DNA of 44,204 nucleotides from Candidatus Cloacimonadota bacterium. Lineage in GTDB: Bacteria; Cloacimonadota; Cloacimonadia; Cloacimonadales; Cloacimonadaceae. The translations under genes and the position numbers were made by a program. The notes beneath the pieces are model-generated. The model was not told where the DNA came from. It saw nothing but the letters and a program-made list of their open reading frames with translations, and made no database searches. Below, in pieces: positions 1 through 8,164 of this stretch. The DNA is taken from NCBI GenBank assembly GCA_012522935.1, contig JAAYJN010000010.1, positions 1 through 44,204 on the forward strand, given 5' to 3'. Position 1 is the first letter of the stretch. Each line of letters starts with the position of its first letter.

Positions 1-422
1 TAAAACCGGTGGAACCACCGGCTGAAAGCCAGTGTTACTGCTCGCGCAGCGAGCTCCCCCTAACCCCTGGCCTCTGCACTCTAACCTCTGCGAGCGCAGC
101 GAGCACCCTAAAGAGTCTCGGAGAGACGCTATTTCAGGTCAACTCCTGGTATACTAATACGTTACGAGTCTCGGAGAGACGGCACTTCAGATCTAATACA
201 GCGCACGAAGCAAACCCCTCATCCCCTGACCTTAGGCACCTGATCTTGGTATGCGTAGCAAGTCTAAATCTGCTTGTGTATCACGAAATGGGGTTTGATG
301 GCACACAAAATGCGTTAACCGTATTCTATGACTCACAAGTAACCTGAACGCAATATTTTGGGTAGATCGAGGTGTTCTCAAAGGGGATAATTACAGTACA
401 AGCAAACGAGACCTATCTCGGT
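1..422. other. Repeat-rich intergenic region at left edge
   Basis: I find no credible gene here; the open frames lack a ribosome-binding site and consist of repeat sequence. The stretch holds several perfect short hairpins: ccggtgg-aa-ccaccgg at 6-21, gctcgc-gca-gcgagc at 40-54, and gtctc-gga-gagac twice, at 115-127 and 168-180. Positions 38-147 share a composite repeat with 23384-23446. From about 250 to 422 the sequence is plain AT-rich DNA in which I see nothing further. The next gene (minus strand) ends at 423. Confidence 0.7.
38..147. repeat. Composite intergenic repeat, copy 1
   Basis: Two blocks recur near 23384-23446. The first is ctgctcgcgcagcgagctcc (38-57), identical there. The second begins taaagagtctcgg (about 109) and ends ggtcaactcctg (about 147), with only a few differences in the other copy. 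In this copy the two blocks are separated by about 50 bases that include a second gagcgcagcgagcac-type element; in the other copy they are adjacent. A dispersed non-coding repeat is the simplest reading. No transposase gene is near either copy. Confidence 0.65.
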
Positions 423-1193
423 TTATTCTTTGACATAATCATAACACAGAATTTTCCAATCGCCTTTCTTCATGCTCTCATAATCAAATCCGTACCGCTC
501 ATGTTTCGGCCAATCATTTGGGAATTTTACCCTGAAGAACCCACCTATAGCGGATTCCATTCCATCATTAGGGCCTTCTAAAGCAAGCAATGTGTTCCCA
601 GGAGAGAAATCTTCCCGACAGAATTGTGCGCTGATAACAACAACGAGAGCGGCCATTGCGTCTACAAGATTTCGGAAGTTTGCAGAGTTAAAATGCTTTA
701 AACGATCATGTTTTATCCCAACAAAATCCTCATACCATCGGGGTTTTGGTATTTTATCCTCATTGGTCTTACGACATCGAGAGAATTCCTTAAAAGGCTG
801 GATTATTTTTTCATTGTCATTCCAATATGGTATTTTTACTTCATAGGAAGACAATCGATGTGATTTGTTAATCAGTATATAATCACTAATGTTCAGTCTA
901 TCGTCTTTGACTTCGTATCCGTTTTCTTTTAATATAGCCCTAAAATTTGTTTCTATTTCAACGCAGATACGAAAGAACAGTTCGTATATTCTCAAAGAAT
1001 ATGTATCCAAGTTTGTATCACAAGGTTCGATATAGTACAGTAGATTTTGGAAATCATGTTGAATAAGTAAAAATGCTCTAATATAGTGTTCAGGCGATAT
1101 AGAATAATCCGGGTCAGAGATATATCGCGTAGGACTGTAGGTACCATCAATAAAGGGTCGACAAGTCCTCTTATATGGGAATTGTATAGACAT
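423..1193 (-). CDS. Conserved hypothetical protein next to the type I restriction locus
   Basis: This 256-residue protein has no signal peptide and no membrane segment. It appears mostly alpha-helical, with a central stretch rich in aromatic and charged residues and a conserved-looking core around residues 160-190: W-Y-x3-V-G-I-K-H-D-R, then F-x3-N-F-R-N-L-V-D-A-M-A-A-L. From memory, this KHDR...A-L core marks a family of uncharacterised proteins found in many bacterial genomes, often in variable regions. I cannot name a function. The start is supported by AGGAG eight bases upstream. It lies 124 bases downstream of the fused hsdM-hsdS gene on the same strand, so it may be the last gene of the restriction operon and could be an accessory defence protein. 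A HEPN-like helical fold is conceivable (R-x2-H at the core) but is speculation. Confidence 0.7.
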   Translation of the reverse strand: MSIQFPYKRTCRPFIDGTYSPTRYISDPDYSISPEHYIRAFLLIQHDFQNLLYYIEPCDTNLDTYSLRIYELFFRICVEIETNFRAILKENGYEVKDDRLNISDYILINKSHRLSSYEVKIPYWNDNEKIIQPFKEFSRCRKTNEDKIPKPRWYEDFVGIKHDRLKHFNSANFRNLVDAMAALVVVISAQFCREDFSPGNTLLALEGPNDGMESAIGGFFRVKFPNDWPKHERYGFDYESMKKGDWKILCYDYVKE

Positions 1194-1317
1194 AGTTCGT
1201 TCTCCTCATAGCATTATGTGTAAATAGTTGAAATCTTTAGAAAACATTATTGTTTTGTGCTTTTGCTTAGCCTGCATTACAGCAGGGAGCGTGGAAAACA
1301 TGGAATGAACCATACAA

Positions 1318-3906
1318 TCAGCTACTCCCTTCCCATAATTTATTGACCCGGTCTTTTATCTTCTGCTCATAGAGAGTGATTAGCTGGCGGTTGGTGTCGA
1401 TAAGTTTTTGTTCGTTCTCTATACGGTCAATGATGGCTTGCTGAATACTGAGATCGGGCACCGGAATCCGGAAAGTATTTATGAAACTTTTAGGTATTCT
1501 TTGTAACCCTCCAGTTCCCGTCATATTAGCTATTGCCGGAATTCTAAAATAGGGGCTAACGAGTAAGATGTAAATCCATTGAGGCAGGATTTTATCTGTG
1601 CATCTAAAAACATAGTATTCACTTGAACCAAATCCTATTCCGTTCAATAAGTCTAAAGCTATTCCAGCTTTACCATTCTCAAAGCAAGGAGTAACCTTGG
1701 CAAGGAGAATATCATTGTTTTTAAAATATGTGTAGCTACCAGATAGTAATTCCCCTATTGGTCTTGAGACTAAAGGAGTAAAAGTCATTCGATTAGTCAA
1801 TAAATCGCTCATGGGAACAAAAGATACAGGCAGTTCACTTGAGAGATTAGAAACCTCTTTTTTTAAGGGATTTATCACTGCTATTTTTTGAATCTCATAC
1901 TGTTCCCACTCTGGATCAATATCAATACGCGGTTTCCAATTATCCACCACCTGTTTGGCGCCATCAATTATCTTTTGGTAGGAATCCAGCTCTGCTACAA
2001 TCTCTTCCTGGACTGATAGGGGTGGTAGGGGGACTTTAATCTTCGCTATCTCTGATATTTTTACTGATGGATAGCTTGGATTATACGTAATCTCCCTTGC
2101 ATCAAAAACCATTAATAAATAATAAATAAATTTAGGTATTGCTTTTGTAGGATCTGGTTTGATTGTTGCTAAATGACTTGAGACATAGCCGTCAACACCA
2201 AGCAAGGCTCTATGATTAAGTAATGTTGAAGCGCCACTTTTGGGGAATAGAATTGTCCCCTTGGTAAATAGTCTCATATCTTTAATGCCATCATCATTTA
2301 GATAATCTGTTGAAGAAATGAGATTGTCTGAAAGGTGCAATTTACCAACATCAGCTGTTCTAAAAAAGGGATATTTTCCGTTAACAAACTTCGTCGCCTC
2401 CTGAGGTGCAGAATTACCTGAACCTATGATACAAAACTCACCAAGTGCAGTAACTGGGTAGTGAGACAATGATTTAAGGGCAGGCCTATATCTCTCTCCA
2501 TCAAGATTGAAGTCCTTTTTCTCGGCCAGCATAGCCTTCTCTGCCAAGATCACGTCCTTCTCCGGCACGTTGTATTCCTCTCCGGAGAGCAGCGCTTTTT
2601 TATATGCCATCGCATTGGCGAAGGCGGCGGGCAGGTCGTTGGCAGCGATGGGCCTTCTTTGGGCGCCTAAGTCAAAGCCATCGTTATTAATTTTGAGAAA
2701 GATGATTTTATCGGTTTTTTGAGCTAACTTTTTATCTATCCAGAGGATGGAGGTTTTCACGCCGCTATAGGGGTTAAACACTCCCGGGGGCAGGGAGATC
2801 ACGCCCACCAGATAGTTTTCTTCCACCATCAATCTGCGCAGTTCTTTGTATGCCTTCCCGTTTTGGAAGATGATGCCTTCGGGCACGATGATGCCGGCTC
2901 TGCCATTACTGGTAAGGTGTTCCAGCATATAATCCACAAACAGCACTTCGCTGCGTTTGGCTTGGATGCTAAATTTTTGGTGGGGGCGGATGCCTCCTTT
3001 GGGCGTCATGAAGGGCGGATTGGCAAGGATCACGTTGGCATATTCGTTCCAGCGCTGGGTGCTGGTGAGCGTATCATATTCATAGATTTGAGGTGTATTA
3101 AAGCCGTGCAGATACATATTTACCAGGGAGAGGCGCACCATCTCAAAGGCGATATCATAGCCCTTGATATTGTTGTGCAGATATGCACGCTGGTCTGGGG
3201 TAAGCAGGTCTCCGGTGTATTTCTTTCCATTTTGGCTGATCAGCTCATCCAGCGGTGTGCCGTGGTTATCGAAGGTGTGGGGGTCTTTAACGGGATCATA
3301 ATTTGAGCTGTTTGTTTTGATGATGTGTTTGTAGGCAGAGATCAGGAATCCGGCGGTGCCACAGGCGGGGTCCAGGATGCTGTCCTCTTTTTGGGGATCG
3401 ATAAGCTCCACCATAAAATCTATGATATGGCGTGGGGTGCGGAATTGCCCGGCATCTCCCTGTGAGCCCAATACAGCTAAGAGATATTCAAAGGCATCGC
3501 CCAGTTTTTCGCTGTGTTCATAGGTAAATTCATCTATTGTTTTCAGGAATAGCCTCAGGGTTTCGGGGTCACGGTAGGGCAGGAATGCATTTTTGAAGAT
3601 ATCCCTGAAGAGGGTGGGGATGGAGGCGTTGGCGGGAATCCTGGCCAGGGCATCCTGATAGAGATTCACCCTGCCTTCACCGCTCAATTTGGGATCAAAG
3701 AGGCGGTTCCATGCATATTGGGCAAAATCTCCGGTGAAATATTTGGGATTGCCTCCCAGTTCTATGGATTCGTTATCCATATCATACATAAATTTATAGA
3801 TGAGAGCGATGGTGATTTGTTCCACCTGGGTGCTGGGTACGGGCACTTTGCCCACCAGGATATCCCGGGCATCATCAATCTTTTTTTTGGTGGCGGTATC
3901 AAGCAA
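1318..3906 (-). CDS. hsdM: Type I restriction-modification methyltransferase fused to specificity subunit (HsdM-HsdS)
   Basis: This 862-residue protein methylates adenine at a recognition sequence that its own C-terminal half should select. The N-terminal helical HsdM domain (about 1-150) leads to GQFRTPR (153-159), SAM-binding motif I DPACGTAGF (179-187) and catalytic motif IV NPPF (296-299), so it is an N6-adenine methyltransferase. From about residue 482 there are two target-recognition domains (about 482-625 and 675-815). Each is followed by the helical spacer typical of HsdS: PLPPLSVQEEIVAEL near 626 and PVPDLSIQQAIIDRI near 815. HsdM and HsdS are normally separate genes; here one frame spans both with no sign of a frameshift. 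The start is TTG with AGGAG seven bases upstream; that AGGAG overlaps the hsdR stop codon, so translation is probably coupled. Confidence 0.93.
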   Translation of the reverse strand: MLDTATKKKIDDARDILVGKVPVPSTQVEQITIALIYKFMYDMDNESIELGGNPKYFTGDFAQYAWNRLFDPKLSGEGRVNLYQDALARIPANASIPTLFRDIFKNAFLPYRDPETLRLFLKTIDEFTYEHSEKLGDAFEYLLAVLGSQGDAGQFRTPRHIIDFMVELIDPQKEDSILDPACGTAGFLISAYKHIIKTNSSNYDPVKDPHTFDNHGTPLDELISQNGKKYTGDLLTPDQRAYLHNNIKGYDIAFEMVRLSLVNMYLHGFNTPQIYEYDTLTSTQRWNEYANVILANPPFMTPKGGIRPHQKFSIQAKRSEVLFVDYMLEHLTSNGRAGIIVPEGIIFQNGKAYKELRRLMVEENYLVGVISLPPGVFNPYSGVKTSILWIDKKLAQKTDKIIFLKINNDGFDLGAQRRPIAANDLPAAFANAMAYKKALLSGEEYNVPEKDVILAEKAMLAEKKDFNLDGERYRPALKSLSHYPVTALGEFCIIGSGNSAPQEATKFVNGKYPFFRTADVGKLHLSDNLISSTDYLNDDGIKDMRLFTKGTILFPKSGASTLLNHRALLGVDGYVSSHLATIKPDPTKAIPKFIYYLLMVFDAREITYNPSYPSVKISEIAKIKVPLPPLSVQEEIVAELDSYQKIIDGAKQVVDNWKPRIDIDPEWEQYEIQKIAVINPLKKEVSNLSSELPVSFVPMSDLLTNRMTFTPLVSRPIGELLSGSYTYFKNNDILLAKVTPCFENGKAGIALDLLNGIGFGSSEYYVFRCTDKILPQWIYILLVSPYFRIPAIANMTGTGGLQRIPKSFINTFRIPVPDLSIQQAIIDRIENEQKLIDTNRQLITLYEQKIKDRVNKLWEGSS

Positions 3907-3916
3907 AGGGGGGCTC

Positions 3917-6439
3917 CTACATAAATTTGTTTAAGACAACGTAATCTTTGATATATTCAGGTATGGCTGTGCGCCAGTTTTCGTTGATTGCTCTAAAATC
4001 TGCCATGCTGAAGCGGGGATAGGTGTGCAGCTCGGCATAGTTTTTGTTTTCTATGATCTGGCGCAGGCGACCGTCTGTGATATAAGCCATGAAATAGTAT
4101 TTGAGGGCGGGAATATCATTCTCGGAAACTGGTTTGGAAATGGAGATAAACTTGTCAAATTCACTGTTTAGCAGTTCGTTTTTATTTTTGAAGCCGGGGA
4201 TGAAGCCAAAAGCCTTTTCCACCACTTCACGAAGGCTGAGGCGGCGGTCAAGCTGGATTGATTGGCGCAGTTTTTCCAGGGTAAAATAATCCTCAGGCTT
4301 ATCGATGTGGTTTTCATTGATATAATCCAATACAAAATCCCACTTTCCGTCCTCAATACCCTGTTTCACGATGGGGTCGTTCTTTATTTTTTCTTCAAAC
4401 TTATGGAAGAACATGCGGTCTATCTTCATACCCTCTATGCCCACCTCGATACGCTGCACTTGGGCAAGGGGATCGGGGGTAAAGATAACCGCCGCATCCT
4501 TGGGCTGGGCTGGTGGCAGTGGATCGGCATCGGGCTGAGGCTCTGAGGCGGCTGGCAGGGTAAGGATTTGATCGTAATCGTATTCCTCTTCAAAGTATTC
4601 ACAATTGGCAAAGAAATCGAAGAGCAGGAAGTTCGTTTTTATCTTATCCTGATGCTGGGCTTTGAGGGCATCATCTATAAACTGCTGATAAAAATCATGG
4701 CGGCGGGTGCCTCTGCCCTTGATCTGAATAAAATCTGTGGGTGAAAAGATGGGGCGCATGAGGGCGATATTGAGGATATCAGTGCAATCGTAGCCGGTGG
4801 TCATCATGCCCACGGTTACGCAGACTCTGGTTTTGGAGGTGCGGTAATCCGGGATGAAATTGCCCCTGCCACTGAGGTTGTTGTTTGAGAAATTGATAGA
4901 CATCTGTTGGGCATCGGGGATGATGGAGGTCACCTGCATGGCAAAATCAGATTTGTATTTGCCGGGGAACATCTTATCTGCCAGCACGTTCAGGATTTGG
5001 GTGATTTTGGTAGCGTGCCTTTGGCTTACGGCAAAGACTATGGATTTACCAATTTCGCCACTGATGGGATCGCGGGCGGCATTCTCCAAAAAGGCGCGGC
5101 ACAGGGTGATATTGGTGTTTTGGGAAAAGAAGCGCTTTTCAAAATCACGTTCTTTATAATAGGCTGTGGATTCCTCGGCAGTTTCGGCTTTATCTATGTA
5201 GGCATATCCCTCATCAGACAAAAGCTGGGTGGTAACGCGGGTACGGGCATCGATTACGATGGGACTGATGAGGAAGCCATCTTCTACGCCATCCAACATG
5301 GAATAGCGGAAGGTGGGCACGCCGCTTTTACAGCCAAAGGTTTCATAGGTATCCAAAAGCAGCCTGCGCTCGTATTCGCGAGGGCTGTTTTCATCAGGGG
5401 CGGCGTTTTTGAGATAATCCTTGGGGGTGGCGGTAAGCCCCAGCTTGTAGCCCACAAAGTATTCAAATACGGCTCTGGCATTGCCGCCGATGGAGCGGTG
5501 GGCTTCGTCTGAGATTACCAGATCAAAATCTGTGGGGCTAAATTTTGTGCGGTATTTATCTCCGGAGAGCAGGGATTGCACGGTGGTAATCACGATGTCT
5601 GCCCTTCTCCAATCTTCTCTGTTTTCTTTGTAGATAAGGGAGGTGTAGTCGTTTGAGAGATACCTCACCATGCTGCGCTGTGCCTGATCTTCCAATTCCA
5701 GCCTATCCACCAGAAAGAGCACGCGATGGGCATTTCCTGTTTTTAAAAACAGCTTCATCACCGCTGCGGAAATAAGCGTTTTGCCCGTGCCCGTTGCCAT
5801 CTCAAAGAGGAAGCGGTTGTTGCCATTACGCACTGAATTTTGGATGGATTCAACGGCTTTTACCTGATAGGGTCTGAGGATGGGTAGGTTGTGTTTTTTG
5901 AGGTATTCGGCTTGGGTGTCTGGATTTTGGAAGTCTGGATCTCGGGCATATTCGGGCTTTATGGTGACGGCAATATAGCCTTTGGTAATCACCTCGTTCT
6001 GCAATGCTTTGGGATCAGGCATATATTTATTATAGCTCTCTATAGACTCCGGAGTGGGAAATTTGGTGATGATTTCGGGATTGCCAAACTGTGTATCCCA
6101 AAAATAGTGGAGATTTCCATTTGAGAGCAGGATAAAGCGGCAGTTTTGGGATTTGGCATAGGTTCGGGCTTGTTCTTTGCCCACCAGGGGATTGTGTTTT
6201 TCGCTCTTTGCTTCCAACACGATGATGGGGTGGGAACGCTGGTCCAAAAGCAGAAAATCGATGAAACCCCGTGATTGCTTTTCAAAATCCTCACCATATT
6301 CATTTATCATCTCTTGGGTGATCTTGATGTTGTTTTCAAGCACCACGTTAGCAGGCTTGCCGTCTTTCTCAAAGAACCTCCAGCCGGCTTCTCTGAGGAG
6401 GTCGTTAATCTTTATACGCGCTTGTGCTTCTGTGCTCAT
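3917..6439 (-). CDS. hsdR: Type I restriction enzyme R subunit (HsdR)
   Basis: This is the 840-residue nuclease and translocase of the type I system. The N-terminal PD-(D/E)xK nuclease shows D61 (GFIDFLLL) and E76-A-K78 (VLEAK), followed by the KEQARTYA motif usual in this family. The SF2 helicase motor has Walker A ATGTGKT (215-221), DEAH (311-314) and GLTATPK (about 334-340). The helicase C half includes IQIKGRGTRRHD. The C-terminal region (about 690-840) resembles the EcoEI-type R C-terminal domain. I chose the ATG at 6439 because GAGGG lies seven bases upstream; an in-frame ATG at 6478 would add 13 residues but has no ribosome-binding site. Only 10 bases separate its stop from the fused hsdM-hsdS start. 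No frameshift or missing catalytic residue is seen, so the system looks intact. Confidence 0.94.
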   Translation of the reverse strand: MSTEAQARIKINDLLREAGWRFFEKDGKPANVVLENNIKITQEMINEYGEDFEKQSRGFIDFLLLDQRSHPIIVLEAKSEKHNPLVGKEQARTYAKSQNCRFILLSNGNLHYFWDTQFGNPEIITKFPTPESIESYNKYMPDPKALQNEVITKGYIAVTIKPEYARDPDFQNPDTQAEYLKKHNLPILRPYQVKAVESIQNSVRNGNNRFLFEMATGTGKTLISAAVMKLFLKTGNAHRVLFLVDRLELEDQAQRSMVRYLSNDYTSLIYKENREDWRRADIVITTVQSLLSGDKYRTKFSPTDFDLVISDEAHRSIGGNARAVFEYFVGYKLGLTATPKDYLKNAAPDENSPREYERRLLLDTYETFGCKSGVPTFRYSMLDGVEDGFLISPIVIDARTRVTTQLLSDEGYAYIDKAETAEESTAYYKERDFEKRFFSQNTNITLCRAFLENAARDPISGEIGKSIVFAVSQRHATKITQILNVLADKMFPGKYKSDFAMQVTSIIPDAQQMSINFSNNNLSGRGNFIPDYRTSKTRVCVTVGMMTTGYDCTDILNIALMRPIFSPTDFIQIKGRGTRRHDFYQQFIDDALKAQHQDKIKTNFLLFDFFANCEYFEEEYDYDQILTLPAASEPQPDADPLPPAQPKDAAVIFTPDPLAQVQRIEVGIEGMKIDRMFFHKFEEKIKNDPIVKQGIEDGKWDFVLDYINENHIDKPEDYFTLEKLRQSIQLDRRLSLREVVEKAFGFIPGFKNKNELLNSEFDKFISISKPVSENDIPALKYYFMAYITDGRLRQIIENKNYAELHTYPRFSMADFRAINENWRTAIPEYIKDYVVLNKFM

Positions 6440-6505
6440 CGATATTCCCTCGGTCATGATAGATATGATTCTTGGCATCTATCTATCACTTTCATAAGTT
6501 TCTAC

Positions 6506-6534
6506 AATAAATAAACAATCTCGAATTCTGTCAA
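6506..6534 (-). promoter_or_regulatory. Candidate sigma-70-type promoter of the hsdR operon
   Basis: Read on the minus strand, TTGACA (6529-6534) is separated by 17 bases from TTTATT (6506-6511). The -35 is perfect and the -10 matches four of six consensus positions. Predicted transcription would start near 6499, about 60 bases ahead of the chosen hsdR start. Confidence 0.45.
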
Positions 6535-6547
6535 TCCCAAAAACGGG

Positions 6548-6568
6548 AAGCCAGCCTGCGGCTGGCTT
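6548..6568. repeat. Perfect 9-bp hairpin with 3-nt loop
   Basis: aagccagcc-tgc-ggctggctt forms a perfect 9-bp stem with a TGC loop between the divergent hsdR and WG-repeat lipoprotein genes. There is no T-run on either side, so it is not a typical terminator. It has the same architecture as the other 3-nt-loop hairpins in gaps of this window. Confidence 0.6.
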
Positions 6569-6626
6569 GGGAACCAGTTGACATTGATCAGTGGACAAGG
6601 AGGCTTCGTCCGGATAAAAATTGAAC

Positions 6627-6655
6627 TTGACGGAAAAAGATAGATGGAATGCAAT
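6627..6655 (+). promoter_or_regulatory. Candidate promoter of the WG-repeat lipoprotein gene
   Basis: TTGACG (6627-6632), a 17-base spacer and TGCAAT (6650-6655) fit a sigma-70-type promoter with one -35 mismatch and two -10 mismatches. Transcription would begin near 6662, giving a leader of about 50 bases before the ATG at 6715. Confidence 0.4.
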
Positions 6656-6714
6656 GTAAAGTGTTATTGAATATCTCTAAACAAAGCATGAGAAAAACAA
6701 AAGGAGTAAGAGCC

Positions 6715-7869
6715 ATGAAAACCAAGCTTAGCTTTCGCAGAGTCATCTTGGCAGTGTTGCTAATCACCCTGTTGAATATCGCACAGGGCTGTTCCAAAGA
6801 AAAACCCGGTATTTCAAAGTATTTCCCTGTCCAAACGGAAAAATCAGGCACCTGGAATCTCATGGATATGGATGGTAACCTGATCTTGGATAAGGGCTTG
6901 GAACACAGACCAATGACTGCAACAGAAGGCATCTTTTATATTTTGAAAAAGGGAAGTTTTGAGTATTACAAGGCAGGCAAAGAGCCGCTTAAAATCGGGA
7001 CTGCATATTTTGACGGATCCATTTTTAGCGAGGGATTGGCAGCCGTGGTCCAAGGCGAAGGTGATGACGGCATCATTCAATATATCGATCACGAGGGAGT
7101 TGCCAAAATCACCCTTCACAAGCTGGATGGCATGCGGGTTACAGCCGCATCCATCTTTAGCGAAGGCATGGCATGGGTCAAAAATGAAAACGACAAATAT
7201 GGCTTTATAGACAAATCCGGCACCCTTGTGATTCCCTTCAAGTATGATTATGCGAGGCCGTTTCACGAGGGACGGGCACTGGTATCACAAGATGCGGAAT
7301 TCAGCGTCAGGACTGGATTTATTGACGCCAAGGGCGAGGAGGTGATCAAGCTGACCGATCAATACTATTATTTCGCAGATTTCCAGGAAGGATACACCAC
7401 GTTCCGCGATAATAGCAACGGCTACCATGGCACCATCGATACCACGGGCAAGATCGCAATCGATATCAATAAAGAATTCTATCATATTGGCTCATTTGTG
7501 AATGGCGTGGCAGATTTTTATGATGAAAATGCCCAAGGTCTGGCCGATACCAAAGGCAATGTGGTGGTACAGCCCAAATATGATGAAATCACATTCTTCC
7601 CCGCCGGCATCGCGGTTCGTACCGATAATAAATGCGGCGTGCTTGATTTTGAAGGGAAGGAAATCTTTGACATGACGGATCAGTATGAGAGCATAGTTCC
7701 CTGGGCTGATGGGAAATACTTGGTGAAGGATGGGAGTTTTGCTATTTTTGTGGATCAAAACGGCAAGCAAATAGGAAACGACCGTTACTACGATTTTGAT
7801 GAGCGTGGATTTTGGAGCCATATGCTTAAGACCAATGTGGATATCTACCATTCTGGCGCGGGAGAATAG
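6715..7869 (+). CDS. WG-repeat lipoprotein
   Basis: This 384-residue exported protein has no assigned biochemical role. The start is the ATG at 6715, with AAGGAG eight bases upstream; an earlier in-frame ATG at 6649 falls inside the candidate promoter. The N-terminus is a lipoprotein signal (KTKLSFRR, a hydrophobic run, then A-Q-G-C with Cys26 as the lipidation site), so it is probably anchored in the envelope. Q at position -2 of the lipobox is unusual. The rest is a chain of WG-type beta repeats, clearest in YGFIDKSGTLVIPFKYDYA followed by F-x-E-G-R-A, with related units through the protein. WG repeats are thought to mediate binding. It is a single-gene unit divergent from the restriction operon. 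Confidence 0.85.
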   Translation: MKTKLSFRRVILAVLLITLLNIAQGCSKEKPGISKYFPVQTEKSGTWNLMDMDGNLILDKGLEHRPMTATEGIFYILKKGSFEYYKAGKEPLKIGTAYFDGSIFSEGLAAVVQGEGDDGIIQYIDHEGVAKITLHKLDGMRVTAASIFSEGMAWVKNENDKYGFIDKSGTLVIPFKYDYARPFHEGRALVSQDAEFSVRTGFIDAKGEEVIKLTDQYYYFADFQEGYTTFRDNSNGYHGTIDTTGKIAIDINKEFYHIGSFVNGVADFYDENAQGLADTKGNVVVQPKYDEITFFPAGIAVRTDNKCGVLDFEGKEIFDMTDQYESIVPWADGKYLVKDGSFAIFVDQNGKQIGNDRYYDFDERGFWSHMLKTNVDIYHSGAGE

Positions 7870-8164
7870 AAGAGGAGCGAGCGGGATCGCAAGGTTTCAA
7901 GTTTCAAGGCTTAGCTAATGCCAAGTCTGTTTTGAATTTGTAAAAATCCCTGTCCCCTAACCCCTACGGCGAAGCCGCTCCCCTGTTCTCTGTGAGCGTA
8001 GCGAACACAGTAATTCGTGGTTAACAAAAAAGGTGATAGGGTTAGGTATTTGGTATTTCGGATTAAACAAAAGGGAATACCAGAAACATTTGGACTTGAC
8101 AAAAACCTCTTTTATGAACGGCTTGGTTTTTTACAAAATCGAATTCAAATCAAAGGAGAAGTTC
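7870..8164. other. Intergenic region with short hairpins and a shared block
   Basis: No gene is evident. It contains the hairpin cggc-gaa-gccg (7970-7980) and the imperfect element gtgagcgtagcgaacac (about 7998-8014), which resembles an element near 90-106. Bases 7917-7952 (beginning aatgccaagtct, ending aaaaatccctg) recur in similar form at 32024-32058. A TTGACA at 8096-8101 may be the -35 of the next gene, but I cannot pair it with a convincing -10. Confidence 0.6.

Noticed and set aside
9-347. 112-codon frame at the left edge
   Set aside because: It runs through hairpin repeats and lacks a ribosome-binding site; the amino-acid sequence simply reflects the repeat.
6437-6478. Longer hsdR start at 6478
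   Set aside because: No Shine-Dalgarno ahead of that ATG; the internal ATG at 6439 has GAGGG at good spacing and matches the usual N-terminus.
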